47,281 nt of DNA from Candidatus Methanoflexus mossambicus (GCA_031261915.1 JAISIT010000051.1:1-47281), one strand, 5' to 3'; positions 31,257 to 40,974 are shown, counted from the stretch's first letter. Translations and numbers: made by a program. Notes: generated from the letters alone by a model not told the origin.

Positions 31257-31870
31257 GTTTTTTCCTCACTTTCATTGATTTTCAAGGTAGAAATTGTATA
31301 ATTTTCATCATCTAAAGCTATTACTTTCTCTTCATCTAAATTTATTGCCTTTTTTTCACTTATTCTTATTTCTTTTTTTTCACTTATTTTTATTGCCTTT
31401 TTTGTATTTATTTCTGACTTATTTCTATTTATCTCTGACTTATTTCTATTTATTTCTGACTTATTATTTAAAGTCCTATCAGAATCAACTTCTTGAAAAA
31501 ATTCATTAACTTTATTAATAGAATTAAAATTATTTAAACTTACAGTTCTTTCATCTTTTTCATCTTTATCTAAATCTTCACCATAATAATAAGCATTAGC
31601 CATCGCATGAGCAAGAACAGGAGCTAAAATAAAGTAAATAGCTGCTAAAAATATCTGATTAAGTGCTATCATCGCCAAAACACCAGCCATATCCACTATT
31701 CCAAGTATCTGTATCTTAGCATAAATACCATTTTTTTGATTTGAATCTATTCTTAAAATACCTATTGCAGCAAATACTATAAAAATAGCTGAAATAATAA
31801 GTAAAATAGCTCTAATTAAATCAATTATATTAGTTAAAGCAAAAATATTAAATATTGCATATAAAGCCAT
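31253..31870 (-). CDS. ehbC: EhbC, MrpG/MnhG-like subunit with long hydrophilic repeat tail
   Basis: The first about 95 residues are a MnhG/MrpG-type domain with three membrane segments ([25 protein letters not shown]). The remaining about 110 residues are charged and repetitive: three copies of the seven-residue unit NKSEINR, then [13 protein letters not shown] units, coded by 21-base repeats at about 31,370-31,475. The tail makes the protein much longer than the domain needs and should lie in the cytoplasm. The start directly follows the ehbB stop (TAAATG), with GGAGGAATT ahead. Confidence 0.88.
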   Translation of the reverse strand: MALYAIFNIFALTNIIDLIRAILLIISAIFIVFAAIGILRIDSNQKNGIYAKIQILGIVDMAGVLAMIALNQIFLAAIYFILAPVLAHAMANAYYYGEDLDKDEKDERTVSLNNFNSINKVNEFFQEVDSDRTLNNKSEINRNKSEINRNKSEINTKKAIKISEKKEIRISEKKAINLDEEKVIALDDENYTISTLKINESEEKT

Positions 31871-32131
31871 TTAATTCCTCCTTAAAGCCAATGAGAATGC
31901 AATAGTTCCAACCACACCAAGAATAAGAAGTGCCATGACTATATCCTTATAAAATTCAAGAGAATAAATATCTCCAAGAATTAAAAGCAATATAGAAGCA
32001 CCTAATGAAAATGTAGCACAACCAATAAGCCCCATAGCTATTGTGCTTTGTGTAGCCATTCTAATAGCTGCAATAATAAATATAATTAAAGCAATGATTA
32101 AAATATATTCGCTTATTAAAAATATTTCCAT
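31871..32131 (-). CDS. ehbB: EhbB, MrpF/MnhF-like membrane subunit
   Basis: An 86-residue protein with three membrane segments and the MnhF-like pattern IIAAIRMATQSTIAMGLIG. It is a small subunit of the Mrp-like module. GTGATTTT precedes the ATG. It is separated from ehbA by 178 bases of short repeats. Confidence 0.88.
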   Translation of the reverse strand: MEIFLISEYILIIALIIFIIAAIRMATQSTIAMGLIGCATFSLGASILLLILGDIYSLEFYKDIVMALLILGVVGTIAFSLALRRN

Positions 32132-32139
32132 AAAATCAC

Positions 32140-32265
32140 TTAATTGAGTAATAAACCTAATTAATAAACCTAACTGAGTAATAAACCTAATTAATAAAAC
32201 TTAATTGACTAATAAACCTAATTAATAAACCTAATTAATAAACCTAATTGATTAATAAATATAAA
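32140..32265. repeat. Short tandem repeats between ehbA and ehbB
   Basis: Units of about 13 bases, TAATAAACCTAAT, alternate with longer variants that carry TGAGTAATAAACC. Six to eight copies follow one another between two genes of the same operon. There is no coding frame. Confidence 0.75.
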
Positions 32266-32309
32266 CTTTAAAAAAAATAAAGTAAAACAAAAAATAAAGT
32301 AAAACAAAA

Positions 32310-32621
32310 TTATTCAAGCATTTTCTTAATATAAGGTTCAAAAGGAATAATATCCTTTATATCACGAGGATAAATAGCTGATGCTTTAATAATACAATTT
32401 TCACTATCAATATCTATTGTAAGTGTCCCTGGAGTTAATGTTATACTATTTGCTAATATTACTTGTGATATTGGTCTTTTTAAATCTGTTTTGATATTAT
32501 AAATTACAGGATCAATATCACCTTTAATAGAACATTTAGAAGTGTCAAAAACTGCTTTTATTATTTCAAAAATCAAAACTAAAAAATATAAAATCCCATA
32601 ATAAAATCTTTTTAAAAACAT
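32310..32621 (-). CDS. ehbA: EhbA, MrpE/MnhE-like subunit, first gene of the ehb operon
   Basis: A 103-residue MnhE/MrpE-type protein: an N-terminal hydrophobic region and the signature ILANSITLTPGTLTIDID at about residues 58-75. It opens the operon, with TTGGAGATTT ahead of the ATG. Very AT-rich TATA-like DNA lies 60-100 bases upstream. Together with EhbB-I it forms the Mrp-related ion module. Confidence 0.88.
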   Translation of the reverse strand: MFLKRFYYGILYFLVLIFEIIKAVFDTSKCSIKGDIDPVIYNIKTDLKRPISQVILANSITLTPGTLTIDIDSENCIIKASAIYPRDIKDIIPFEPYIKKMLE

Positions 32622-32679
32622 TTAAATCTCCAAATATTTGATTAAAATTTTAAAAGTATGAAAATTAAATTTATCATGA

Positions 32680-32715
32680 TTATTTATTATATATTATTTA
32701 TATATTAAATTATTA
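32680..32715 (-). promoter_or_regulatory. Possible TATA region of the ehb operon
   Basis: The minus strand has TTTAATATATAAATAAT about 80 bases before the ehbA start. It is the most box-like sequence upstream of the first ehb gene, but the whole spacer is AT-rich, so this is a weak call. Confidence 0.25.
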
Positions 32716-32750
32716 ATATTTATATTTATAAATATTTCTAAATTTAAATA

Positions 32751-32884
32751 GCAATAATAACAATAATAACAATAATAACAATAATAACAATAATAACAAT
32801 AATAACAATAATAACAATAATATCAATAATAACAATAATATCAATAATAACAATAATATCAATAATAACAATAATATCAATAAT
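32751..32884. repeat. 9-bp microsatellite (CAATAATAA)n upstream of ehbA
   Basis: About eight copies of the nine-base unit CAATAATAA are followed by an 18-base variant, CAATAATATCAATAATAA, repeated three to four times. The array lies in the 395-base gap between ehbA and the membrane protein gene at 33,017; the rest of that gap shows no gene. Confidence 0.9.
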
Positions 32885-33016
32885 ACATATAATACATATA
32901 ATAGTAATATTAATAAAAACTACAATAATAATTTTAATTAAAAAATATATTAATTTTAATAATAGTTAAAATAATAGTTAAAATAATAATTAAATAATAA
33001 TTAAATAATAATTATG

Positions 33017-33880
33017 CTAAAAAATAAGAAAAATAATATTAGAATGATTTATTGCTAAAAATATTACATTTAAAAGAGACAATAATATAAAAATTAAAAC
33101 AAATAAAAGTCCAAAGGATTTATGAAATTTTTTAGAAGAAAAAGGTCTTAAAACTTCAACTCCTTTTTGAGAAAATGAATCTAAAACAGAATGAGAAAAA
33201 ATACCAAAAAATATTGATAAAAAAATCATTACAAATAAAAAGAAACTATTTCCAAAAATATTCATGAAATCTATATTAGGAATTATATTATAACTTATAT
33301 TAGGAATTATATTATAACTTATATTGTTAAATGTATTAAATGTATTGCTAAATGAAAAAATTGAAAATATTGGAAAAACGATTATTCCAATTAGATATAA
33401 AAGTAAAATAGGGATAAATAGCTTTTTATTAACAAATATATAAACTAAAAAGAGGATAAATATAGAAAATATAATATCTGCAATATTAATTCCATAAAAA
33501 ACATTTAAATTTAGAAATTGATTAAAAGACAACTGATAAAAAACTAATTGATAAAAAAATAAGAATAATAAAGAAAGTAAAAAAGAAAATACTATCGCAC
33601 CTACTATTGAATGAGTAAAACCTCTATGATTTGAAAAATAAAAAATAATAGCTATTAATATAATTATTAATCCCACATAATATGGTAAATTAAGAAAATA
33701 TAAAACTATACATAGTAATAAACCAATTATAATCATCTTTTGAATTTTCGAATGATTTACTTTGTGATCATAATCAGGCAAATTAGCCCCAACAATAGCT
33801 AAAACCATGGAAAAAGGATTTAAAAATAAGAAAAATGAAAAAATAAAAGCAAATACTGAATGAACTTTATACGATGACAT
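33017..33880 (-). CDS. YdjM/DUF457-type membrane-bound metal-dependent hydrolase
   Basis: A 287-residue protein with about seven hydrophobic segments and the metal-binding pattern of the YdjM/DUF457 family: an early His (residue 7), PDYDH near residue 35, HRGFTHS near residue 85, and a late HSVLDSFSQKGVEVLRP. The histidines and aspartates should bind a metal at the membrane face; substrates are not established for this family. A duplicated stretch, NISYNIIP NISYNIIP, is coded by a 24-base tandem repeat at about 33,265-33,320, in the loop before the fifth or sixth helix. It stands alone; the ribosome site is weak. Confidence 0.85.
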   Translation of the reverse strand: MSSYKVHSVFAFIFSFFLFLNPFSMVLAIVGANLPDYDHKVNHSKIQKMIIIGLLLCIVLYFLNLPYYVGLIIILIAIIFYFSNHRGFTHSIVGAIVFSFLLSLLFLFFYQLVFYQLSFNQFLNLNVFYGINIADIIFSIFILFLVYIFVNKKLFIPILLLYLIGIIVFPIFSIFSFSNTFNTFNNISYNIIPNISYNIIPNIDFMNIFGNSFFLFVMIFLSIFFGIFSHSVLDSFSQKGVEVLRPFSSKKFHKSFGLLFVLIFILLSLLNVIFLAINHSNIIFLIF

Positions 33881-34066
33881 GGAAACTCAAAAATAATAGC
33901 TATTTAAATTTTTTAATTATATCTAATACTATTTAACAATTTATAATGTTATTTAATGCTATGTTGTTGTTATTTAATGCTATATGATTGTCTACTATCT
34001 AAATATTATTTAATTTAATTTAATTTTACCTAATTTTACCTAATTTCACTTAATTTTCATATTTAA

Positions 34067-34597
34067 TTAATCTTTTTTAATATGGTCATTGATAAACTTC
34101 AATATAAACCTTAAAGATTGTTTAATTTCTCTATAAACAGGAGGACCTGAAAATTTTAAAGTTTGGTCATAGATTAAATCTAAAATAATGTTATTTCCTT
34201 TTTTATCTGCATTTAAAATAGCTTTCCAAGGTAAACGAAGTTGTCCACCATCAACAGTTCCATTTTCGATGATAATTCCTTGATCTGCCATTTTAACAAT
34301 AGTTTTAATCTCACGATTTTGTGTATTTGGATTAATGAAAAATTCATCTGATCCTATTATTTTAAAATAATCTACTGGAATATTTAATGGAAAATTATTG
34401 TTTGAATTTGATAAAGGCATTTTTATTGCCATGGAAGTTGAAGAACTTGAGGATGATGAAAAAGATGGTGATCTTCTAATTTCTTTAAAATCTGGAATGT
34501 TTACATTGGTTTTCCATCCTTTACTTAGTATATTTAAAATCTTTTGTTCTTCTTTTTTATTCAAATTAAACTTTAAAGTATGTTGTGGAACTTTCAT
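34067..34597 (-). CDS. Conserved-looking hypothetical protein with Ser-rich linker
   Basis: I do not recognise this 176-residue protein. It has AGGTG upstream of the ATG and normal coding character. Residues 1-40 are basic (KFNLNKKEEQKILNILSKGW); about 44-54 are nearly all serine; about 75-170 form a domain alternating hydrophobic strands (IIIENGTVDGGQLRLPW, NIILDLIYDQTLKF) and ending in a helix. The pattern of a Trp before strands and a final helix recalls PH-like lipid- or peptide-binding folds, but that is only an impression. No signal peptide or membrane segment. It lies downstream of the deacylase gene on the same strand. Confidence 0.65.
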   Translation of the reverse strand: MKVPQHTLKFNLNKKEEQKILNILSKGWKTNVNIPDFKEIRRSPSFSSSSSSSTSMAIKMPLSNSNNNFPLNIPVDYFKIIGSDEFFINPNTQNREIKTIVKMADQGIIIENGTVDGGQLRLPWKAILNADKKGNNIILDLIYDQTLKFSGPPVYREIKQSLRFILKFINDHIKKD

Positions 34598-34739
34598 TTT
34601 TACACCTATTTTAATAATATTTAAAATAATAAAATTAAACCCAACAATATTTAAAATAATAAATTAAACCATAATATACATTTAAATAATTATAATAGCA
34701 ATATTTAAAATAATATATCCAATATATTTAATTATATGT

Positions 34740-34859
34740 AATTATATGCAAAATAACTAAATTGTATAGAATTATATGCAAAATAACTAAATTATATGGA
34801 ATTATATGTAAAATAACTAAATTGTATGGAATTATATGTAAAATAACTATATTATATAC
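34740..34859. repeat. Four tandem copies of a 30-bp repeat
   Basis: The unit AATTATATGCAAAATAACTA plus ten more bases is repeated exactly every 30 bases at 34,740, 34,770, 34,800 and 34,830, the last copy diverging at its end. It lies just after the deacylase stop codon and before the next gene. There is no open frame across it. Confidence 0.9.
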
Positions 34860-34867
34860 AAAATTTA

Positions 34868-35620
34868 TTAGATTATATTAAAAAATCTTAAAAAATATTT
34901 CATTTGTAACAATGATTGTTGCCATGCTATATTAGTAATATGTTTTTCATAAGCTAAAACTTCACAGGTAACTGTTGGAATTCCATTTAAATTTAATTCA
35001 TCTTCAATTGCACCTTTAAATGCTTGACCTGCCATTTCATATTGAATCCATCTTGATCCTACAAATTTAGAAATATATTCTCCAATTTCAGCACTTAATT
35101 TAGAAGGTCTATTGGACGACATTACACTTTCATAACCAGGGTTTGCATTAGGTCCTGTTGAATGGAAATCTCCCACTGCATCAATTTTTAAATCTTTTAA
35201 AATAGCTATTAAATCATATCCAATATTGCCTGGAATATCACAATATCTATTTAAATCTAAACCATCAAAATATCTTGAATTTCTCATAGTAGAATTTGGA
35301 GAAAAGAAAGGAATAACATAAACAGTTCCATTCATGTTTGAAAAATTTAATTTATTTATAAGATGAAGAGTAGCTATTTGTGGTGGTAACTCATTACCAT
35401 GGACTCCAGATAGAATAGCTACTCGATAATCTCCATTTTCATCATTATCTTTGGAATCTAAATTAGTAAATTTATAAATTCCTGTTCCATTTTTAGATTT
35501 TTCAATTATCCAATTTATTATAGGCGTATTTGGAAAATAAGCAGCTAAAACTCTGTTTTCACGAAGGTTTCCTCCAGTTTTATAAGAAATATAATTAAAA
35601 TCTAATGGTTTCTTACTCAT
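34868..35620 (-). CDS. Succinylglutamate desuccinylase/aspartoacylase family zinc deacylase
   Basis: A 250-residue M14-like zinc hydrolase. The zinc ligands are visible in GVHGNELP (His and Glu, near residue 75) and GDFHST (His, near residue 152); TCEVLA near residue 219 holds the likely catalytic Glu. LDLNRYC supplies the usual substrate-binding Asn-Arg. Family members cleave N-acyl amino acids or related amides; the substrate here cannot be read from the sequence. I take the ATG at 35,620; the codon before it (TTG) also fits the frame. GGTG lies upstream. It is divergent from argG across a 320-base AT-rich region. Confidence 0.82.
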   Translation of the reverse strand: MSKKPLDFNYISYKTGGNLRENRVLAAYFPNTPIINWIIEKSKNGTGIYKFTNLDSKDNDENGDYRVAILSGVHGNELPPQIATLHLINKLNFSNMNGTVYVIPFFSPNSTMRNSRYFDGLDLNRYCDIPGNIGYDLIAILKDLKIDAVGDFHSTGPNANPGYESVMSSNRPSKLSAEIGEYISKFVGSRWIQYEMAGQAFKGAIEDELNLNGIPTVTCEVLAYEKHITNIAWQQSLLQMKYFLRFFNII

Positions 35621-35623
35621 CAA

Positions 35624-35944
35624 ATAACACCAATAAAAAAATTTAATAATAATCTATAAAAATTTAATAATAATATATTTATAGTATTTTTTATATAATA
35701 TTTAATGCTATAAACATTTATAATATAAATATATACTATTAATTTATATATAATTAATTATTAATTTAACATTCTTAATTATTACAACTGATTATTACAA
35801 GTGAAATTTTTAATTATTATTAGATTTTAATCTTTAAATTAAAAATTTTTAATAAAAATAAAAAAATTATAAAATCAATTATAAATAGCTATTACAAAAT
35901 ATTATTACAAAATATTATTACAAACATCATAGGTAATGGATAAA
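35624..35944. promoter_or_regulatory. Divergent intergenic region between deacylase gene and argG
   Basis: This region should hold promoters for both strands. Several TATA-like stretches occur, for example TTTTTATATAATATT near 35,695, but none stands out from the AT-rich background. Near 35,890-35,925 the unit ATTACAAAATATT is repeated two to three times just before the argG ribosome site. No gene is seen. Confidence 0.4.
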
Positions 35945-37126
35945 ATGAGTGAAAAAGTAGTCTTAGCATTTAGTGGAGGATTGGATACCTCCGTATGTGT
36001 GAAATTATTAGAAGAAAACTATAATAGTGAAGTTATAACTGCTTGTGTAGATGTTGGACAACCCATTGAAGATATAAAAAGAGCAGAAGAAGTTGCAAAT
36101 ATTCTTGATGTGTATAAACATGTGACAATCGATGCTAAAGATGAATTTGCTAATGATTTTATATCAAAAGGAATCAAAGCAAATGCAAGTTATGAAGGTT
36201 ATCCTTTAAGCACAGCTTTAGCTCGCCCTTTAATAGCTATGAAAATTATAGAACTTGCAAAAAAAGAAAACGCAGTAGCTATTGCCCATGGATGCACAGG
36301 AAAAGGTAACGATCAATTTAGATTTGAAAGTATTATAAAATCAATGTCTGACTTTAAAATAATAGCTCCTGTTCGTGAAATGAATCTGACAAGAACAGAA
36401 GAACAGCTATATGCAGAGGAAAGAGGAATTCCAATATCTCCAGACAGCATATTTAGCATAGATGAGAATATATGGGGAAGATCCATTGAAGGAGATTTGC
36501 TTGAAGACCCAATAAACATCCCTCCAGAAGAAGCTTACGATTGGACAAGCTCAATAGCTAATGCAAAGGATGATGAAGAGATTATAACCATTGAATTTGA
36601 AAATGGTATTCCAATAGCTATTAATGATGATAAAAAACCTTTAATTGATTTAATTAAGATTGCAAATGAAATTGCTGGTAGTCATGGTATTGGAAGGATA
36701 GATATTATCGAGGATAGAATAATTGGACTTAAAAGCCGTGAAGTCTATGAAGTTCCTGGTGCAACATTACTCCTTGAAGCACATAAAGGTTTAGAACAGC
36801 TTGTTTTATCAAAAAGTGAGTTAAGTTTCCTTGAAGGCGTTTCAACTATTTATGCTGATTTAGTTTATAGTGCATTATGGCAAGAGCCATTAAAAGAAGA
36901 TTTAGATGCTTTAATTGACTCAATGCAAAAAAGAGTCACTGGAAAAGTTATTCTTAAAGTATTTAAAGGAAGAATAGCTGTTGTTGGAAGAGAATCTCCA
37001 TTTAGCTTACATGACATTGATCAAATCAGCTTTGAAGATAAAACCAACGACCAAAGAGAAATTGAAGGTATGATTAAACACCATGGTCTTCAAGCAGCTA
37101 TTTATCAAAAATTAATGAAAAAATAA
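35945..37126 (+). CDS. argG: Argininosuccinate synthase
   Basis: A 393-residue enzyme that joins citrulline and aspartate with ATP to make argininosuccinate in arginine synthesis. The ATP pyrophosphatase loop [10 protein letters not shown] is at the N-terminus, [13 protein letters not shown] near residue 120, and the full family length is present, so it should be active. I prefer the ATG at 35,945 to the in-frame ATG at 35,936: AGGT sits one base before the latter and ten before the former. A T-rich run follows the gene. Confidence 0.96.
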   Translation: MSEKVVLAFSGGLDTSVCVKLLEENYNSEVITACVDVGQPIEDIKRAEEVANILDVYKHVTIDAKDEFANDFISKGIKANASYEGYPLSTALARPLIAMKIIELAKKENAVAIAHGCTGKGNDQFRFESIIKSMSDFKIIAPVREMNLTRTEEQLYAEERGIPISPDSIFSIDENIWGRSIEGDLLEDPINIPPEEAYDWTSSIANAKDDEEIITIEFENGIPIAINDDKKPLIDLIKIANEIAGSHGIGRIDIIEDRIIGLKSREVYEVPGATLLLEAHKGLEQLVLSKSELSFLEGVSTIYADLVYSALWQEPLKEDLDALIDSMQKRVTGKVILKVFKGRIAVVGRESPFSLHDIDQISFEDKTNDQREIEGMIKHHGLQAAIYQKLMKK

Positions 37127-37241
37127 GTATTTTATAAATACTTTTAATTTCTTTAATTTCATTTACATTTAAATCTATTTATTATAATTTAATTTTAATG
37201 TTATTATTTTAATTTTTTATCTCTTATATTTAATTTTATAA

Positions 37242-37262
37242 TTTTTTTTCTTTGATTCTTTA
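37242..37262 (+). terminator. T-run after argG
   Basis: Eight consecutive T residues (37,242-37,249) and more T-rich DNA lie between argG and the next gene, as expected of an archaeal terminator. No strong hairpin is seen. Confidence 0.3.
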
Positions 37263-37312
37263 ATTATTAATCTTTAAATTATATTTATTTAATAAATTAA
37301 TGGAATATAACA

Positions 37313-38875
37313 ATGAAACCAATAGATATGATTGCAACGGATATTAACTGTGAAGATCTTGGTTTAAGCAGATTATGCCTTATGGAAAATGCTGGAAAGG
37401 CAATTTCAGATGAAATAGCTAAATTATCTACATTCACATTTTCAAAACCAGTTAAAATAGCTATTTTCACAGGAAGTGGTGGAAACGGTGGAGATGGATT
37501 TGTTGCAGCTCGACATCTATTAAACAGAGGTTTTGAAGTTGATATTTATCTTTTAACAAAAGAAAAAGACATTAAATCAAAAGATGCGAAAACAAATTAC
37601 GAAATATTAAAAAATTTATATCCTAAATTTTCAAGAATAAATATTATAGAAATTGAAGACTCTGATGATTTAAAAAACATTGAAATATCAAAATCAGAAA
37701 GTTTTAGTGAACATATTATTCTTGATTGCATATTAGGAACTGGAATTAAAGGAAAATTAAAAACAAAGGTAAAAAAAGCTATTGAAATCATAAACAATTC
37801 AAATGCACTTAGTGTAGCTATTGATGTTCCATCAGGAATGGATCCATTAACAGGAGAAATATCTGATATTGCAGTTAAACCAAATTACACTATAAGTTTC
37901 CATAAAGTCAAATCAGGAGTAAAAAAAGCCAGAGAAGAGTTAACAGGACATTTAATAATTTCTGATATTGGAATACCGATTGAAGCCGAAATATTTACTG
38001 GAAAAGGAGATTTAAAAAGGTTAAATACACGAGATTCAAATACCCACAAAGGAAAAAATGGAAAAATACTAATTGTAGGGGGAAATAAAAATTATCACGG
38101 TGCTCCAACAATAGCTGGTCTTTCAGCCCATGGAACTGGAATAGATTTAGTTTATATTGTAAGCTCAAAAAACAATAGCCAAATAATAAAATCAAAATCA
38201 ACTGATTTTATTGTTAGCCCTCAAAAAGGAGATTATTTAAATTTAGATAGCTTAGATACAATACTGGATATTGCAAAAAAAGTAGATGCCGTTTTACTCG
38301 GTCCAGGAGCAGGACAAGAAGAAGAAACAAAAAAACTATTTAATATCCTAATAGCTAAGATTAAAAAACCAATTGTTATAGATGCTGATGGATTAAAACT
38401 AATAGATTTATCTTTAATAAAAAATAGAGAAGATATTATTCTTACTCCCCATTTAAATGAATTTAAAACAATTTTTAAAGATATAATAGAAAAAAAAGGA
38501 GTAAATAAACAGATTAATAAAGATAATCTAAATTTTGATAAATTAAATTACTACTCTCAAACATATAATAAAACAGCTATTCTCCAATCAATAACTAAAG
38601 AAATTAAAGGAACCGTTGTTTTAAAAGGAAAATATGATTTAATTTTTAAAGAAAACAAAATTAAAATAAATAAAACAGGAAATCCATATATGAGCAAAGG
38701 AGGAACAGGAGACTCCCTTGCAGGAATAGCTACTGCATTAATAAGCAAAACTAATGATCTTTTTGACGCTGCAATATTAGCAACCTATCTAAATGGAATA
38801 GCTGGAGATTTAGCTTTAAAAAACTACGGAACAGGTTTTAAAGCTTCTCAAATTAGTGAATTCCTCAATTTATGA
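37313..38875 (+). CDS. nnr: Bifunctional NAD(P)HX epimerase / ADP-dependent NAD(P)HX dehydratase
   Basis: A 520-residue fusion that repairs hydrated NADH and NADPH. The N-terminal half (about 1-215) is the epimerase, with GSGGNGGDGFVAARHL near residue 54 and the ILGTGIKG and DVPSGMDP segments. The C-terminal half (about 225-520) is the ribokinase-like dehydratase, with KGKNGKILIVGGNKNYHGAP, LLGPGAGQ, VIDADGL and the catalytic SKGGTGDSLAG near residue 462. In such fusions epimerase and dehydratase act in sequence. The start context (GGAATATAACA) has only a weak ribosome site. No operon partner is evident. Confidence 0.94.
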   Translation: MKPIDMIATDINCEDLGLSRLCLMENAGKAISDEIAKLSTFTFSKPVKIAIFTGSGGNGGDGFVAARHLLNRGFEVDIYLLTKEKDIKSKDAKTNYEILKNLYPKFSRINIIEIEDSDDLKNIEISKSESFSEHIILDCILGTGIKGKLKTKVKKAIEIINNSNALSVAIDVPSGMDPLTGEISDIAVKPNYTISFHKVKSGVKKAREELTGHLIISDIGIPIEAEIFTGKGDLKRLNTRDSNTHKGKNGKILIVGGNKNYHGAPTIAGLSAHGTGIDLVYIVSSKNNSQIIKSKSTDFIVSPQKGDYLNLDSLDTILDIAKKVDAVLLGPGAGQEEETKKLFNILIAKIKKPIVIDADGLKLIDLSLIKNREDIILTPHLNEFKTIFKDIIEKKGVNKQINKDNLNFDKLNYYSQTYNKTAILQSITKEIKGTVVLKGKYDLIFKENKIKINKTGNPYMSKGGTGDSLAGIATALISKTNDLFDAAILATYLNGIAGDLALKNYGTGFKASQISEFLNL

Positions 38876-39115
38876 GATTATTTTCTTTTTTAGATATTTG
38901 TAAAATTATTGGCTCTTTGAGTATGGTATTACTTTTTTTGGAATTTTCAGATCATTTTTGGTTTTATGAATCTTTTTTTGATTTTTTCTTAAAATTTCTT
39001 TACTGAATTTAATTAAGTTAGAAAATAGATTTTCTTTATTTTTTCTTTTTACAATATATTTGTTATTTTTTGGTATTTTGGGTTTTATTTTTTTTTCTTA
39101 TTTTAATAAAAAATT
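38876..39115 (+). terminator. T-rich region after nnr
   Basis: Directly after the nnr stop there is a succession of T-runs of six to ten bases (for example near 38,887, 38,933, 38,970 and 39,090). This fits strong archaeal termination before the restriction operon. No gene is seen. Confidence 0.4.
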
Positions 39116-39393
39116 TTATATGCTAAAAGTAATATAAAAATAGTTTAAGACTTGTTGGATTTTACACTATTAAAACTACTTTAAAAACTATACTTTTTAG
39201 ATTTATTTTCCCTTAAATCCCACATGCTTATTTTTACAAAAGATCCAAGATATTTACACAAACCAAAAATTCTCAAAACATTAAAGAAGAAAGTAAAGAC
39301 TTGAATACAAGTTAAAACTTATACGTTTAAGAAGACAAAACCATTGATGTTGATTTTAGAGATATTTTTAACATAGAAAATGGAGATTATAAA
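39116..39393. other. Leader region of the restriction operon
   Basis: There is no gene of useful size. A 25-codon frame from the ATG at about 39,224 (ending KILKTLKKKVKT) could be the tail of a lost gene. ACTTGAATACAAGT near 39,300 is a small palindrome. GGAGATTATAAA precedes the hsdM ATG. TTTTATATG near 39,115 could be a TATA box. Confidence 0.35.
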
Positions 39394-40974
39394 ATGGCAG
39401 AAAGAACAAAGATATCTAATGAAAGCACACAACGAACAGAATTACATCGTAAAATATGGGCAATCGCTGACGATGTTAGAGGAGCCGTGGATGGATGGGA
39501 CTTTAAACAATATATCCTTGGCATTCTTTTTTATCGTTTCATATCTGAAAATATGACGGACTTCTTTAATAAAGCCGAGCACGAAGCAGGGGATGTTGAT
39601 TTTGATTATGCTCAAATTACAGATGAAGAAGCTGAACAGGATTTTAAACCTGGCACTGTTCAAGATAAAGGATTTTTTATTCTTCCTAGTCAATTATTTG
39701 AAAATGTAGTGAAAGTTGCTAAGGAAAACAACGATTTAAATATTGATTTAGCCAATATTTTTAAGAAAATTGAAGAGAGTGCTATTGGTTTTGCATCAGA
39801 AGAGGATATAAAAGGTTTATTTGAAGATGTAGATACAACAAGTAATCGCCTTGGTGGAACAGTTAAAGAAAAGAATGACCGTCTGTGTGCCATTCTTTCG
39901 GGTATTGCTGATATTGATTTTGAAAATTTCCAAGATAATGATATTGATGCATTTGGTGATGCTTATGAATATTTAATTTCAAACTATGCAAGTAATGCAG
40001 GCAAATCTGGTGGAGAGTTTTTTACTCCCCAAACAGTTTCACAACTATTAGCCCACCTTGTGATGGATGGCAAAACTAATATTAATAAAGTCTACGATCC
40101 AACATGTGGAAGTGGTTCATTATTATTGCGAATGAAAAAACAGTTTGATAATCATATTATTGAAGATGGTTTTTATGGTCAAGAAATTAATATGACAAAC
40201 TATAATTTGGCTCGGATGAACATGTTTCTTCACAATGTCAATTACAATAACTTTTCAATTAAACGTGGGGACACTTTATTAAATCCATTGCATGATAATG
40301 ATAAACCTTTTGATGCAATTGTTTCAAATCCACCGTATTCAATTAAATGGGTAGGGAATTCAGACCCAACATTAATTAATGATGAACGATTTGCACCTGC
40401 AGGGAAACTAGCACCAAAAAATTATGCCGACTATGCATTTATCATGCATTCACTATCGTATTTATCAAGTAAGGGACGTGCTGCAATTGTTTGCTTCCCA
40501 GGTATTTTTTATCGTAAATGAGCTGAAAAAACGATTCGTCAGTATTTAGTGGACAATAACTTTGTTGATTGTGTGATTCAACTACCAGAAAATCTTTTCT
40601 TTGGTACATCAATTGCTACTTGCATTTTGGTAATGGCAAAGAATAAAACAGAAAATAAAACATTATTTATTGATGCTATCCAAGAATTCAAAAAAGAAAC
40701 GAATAATAATATCTTAGAACATAATAACATTAATAATATCATTAATACATTCCATAACAGAGAAGATAAAGATTATTTTGCCCGTTATGTCGATAATAGT
40801 GAAATTGCTGAAAATGATTATATTTTATCAGTTTCTACTTATGTGGAAAAAGAAGATACTCGAGAAGTCATTGATATTAATGTTTTAAATAAAGAGATTG
40901 AGGAAACTACCACTAAAATTGATACTTTACGCGCCTCCATTAATGAAATTGTAAAGGAGTTAAGTCATGAATAA
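39394..40974 (+). pseudogene. hsdM: Type I methylase subunit HsdM interrupted by one in-frame TGA
   Basis: The first 375 codons encode a type I N6-adenine methyltransferase: N-terminal helical domain ([15 protein letters not shown]), the SAM motif DPTCGSG at residues 235-241 and the catalytic NPPY at 312-315. Codon 376 (40,519-40,521) is TGA. The same frame continues for 150 more codons to the normal end (AEKTIRQYLVDNNFV, LPENLFFGTSIATCILVMAK), so there is no shift and nothing is lost. Relatives have RKGAE or RGGAE at this spot, so a glycine codon GGA has probably become TGA. A GTG at 40,549 could restart translation but lacks a ribosome site. Other genes here use TGA as a normal stop. Read as a recent nonsense mutation, it removes active methylase unless TGA is read through. 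Confidence 0.85.

Noticed and set aside
40519..40521. TGA read as glycine by a variant genetic code
   Set aside because: Several native genes here (for example ehbG, ehbC and nnr) end at TGA in normal positions, so a general recoding is not supported.
40549..40974. C-terminal hsdM part as an independent gene
   Set aside because: Its GTG has no ribosome site and lies inside a conserved HsdM sequence; the piece is the continuation of the interrupted gene.
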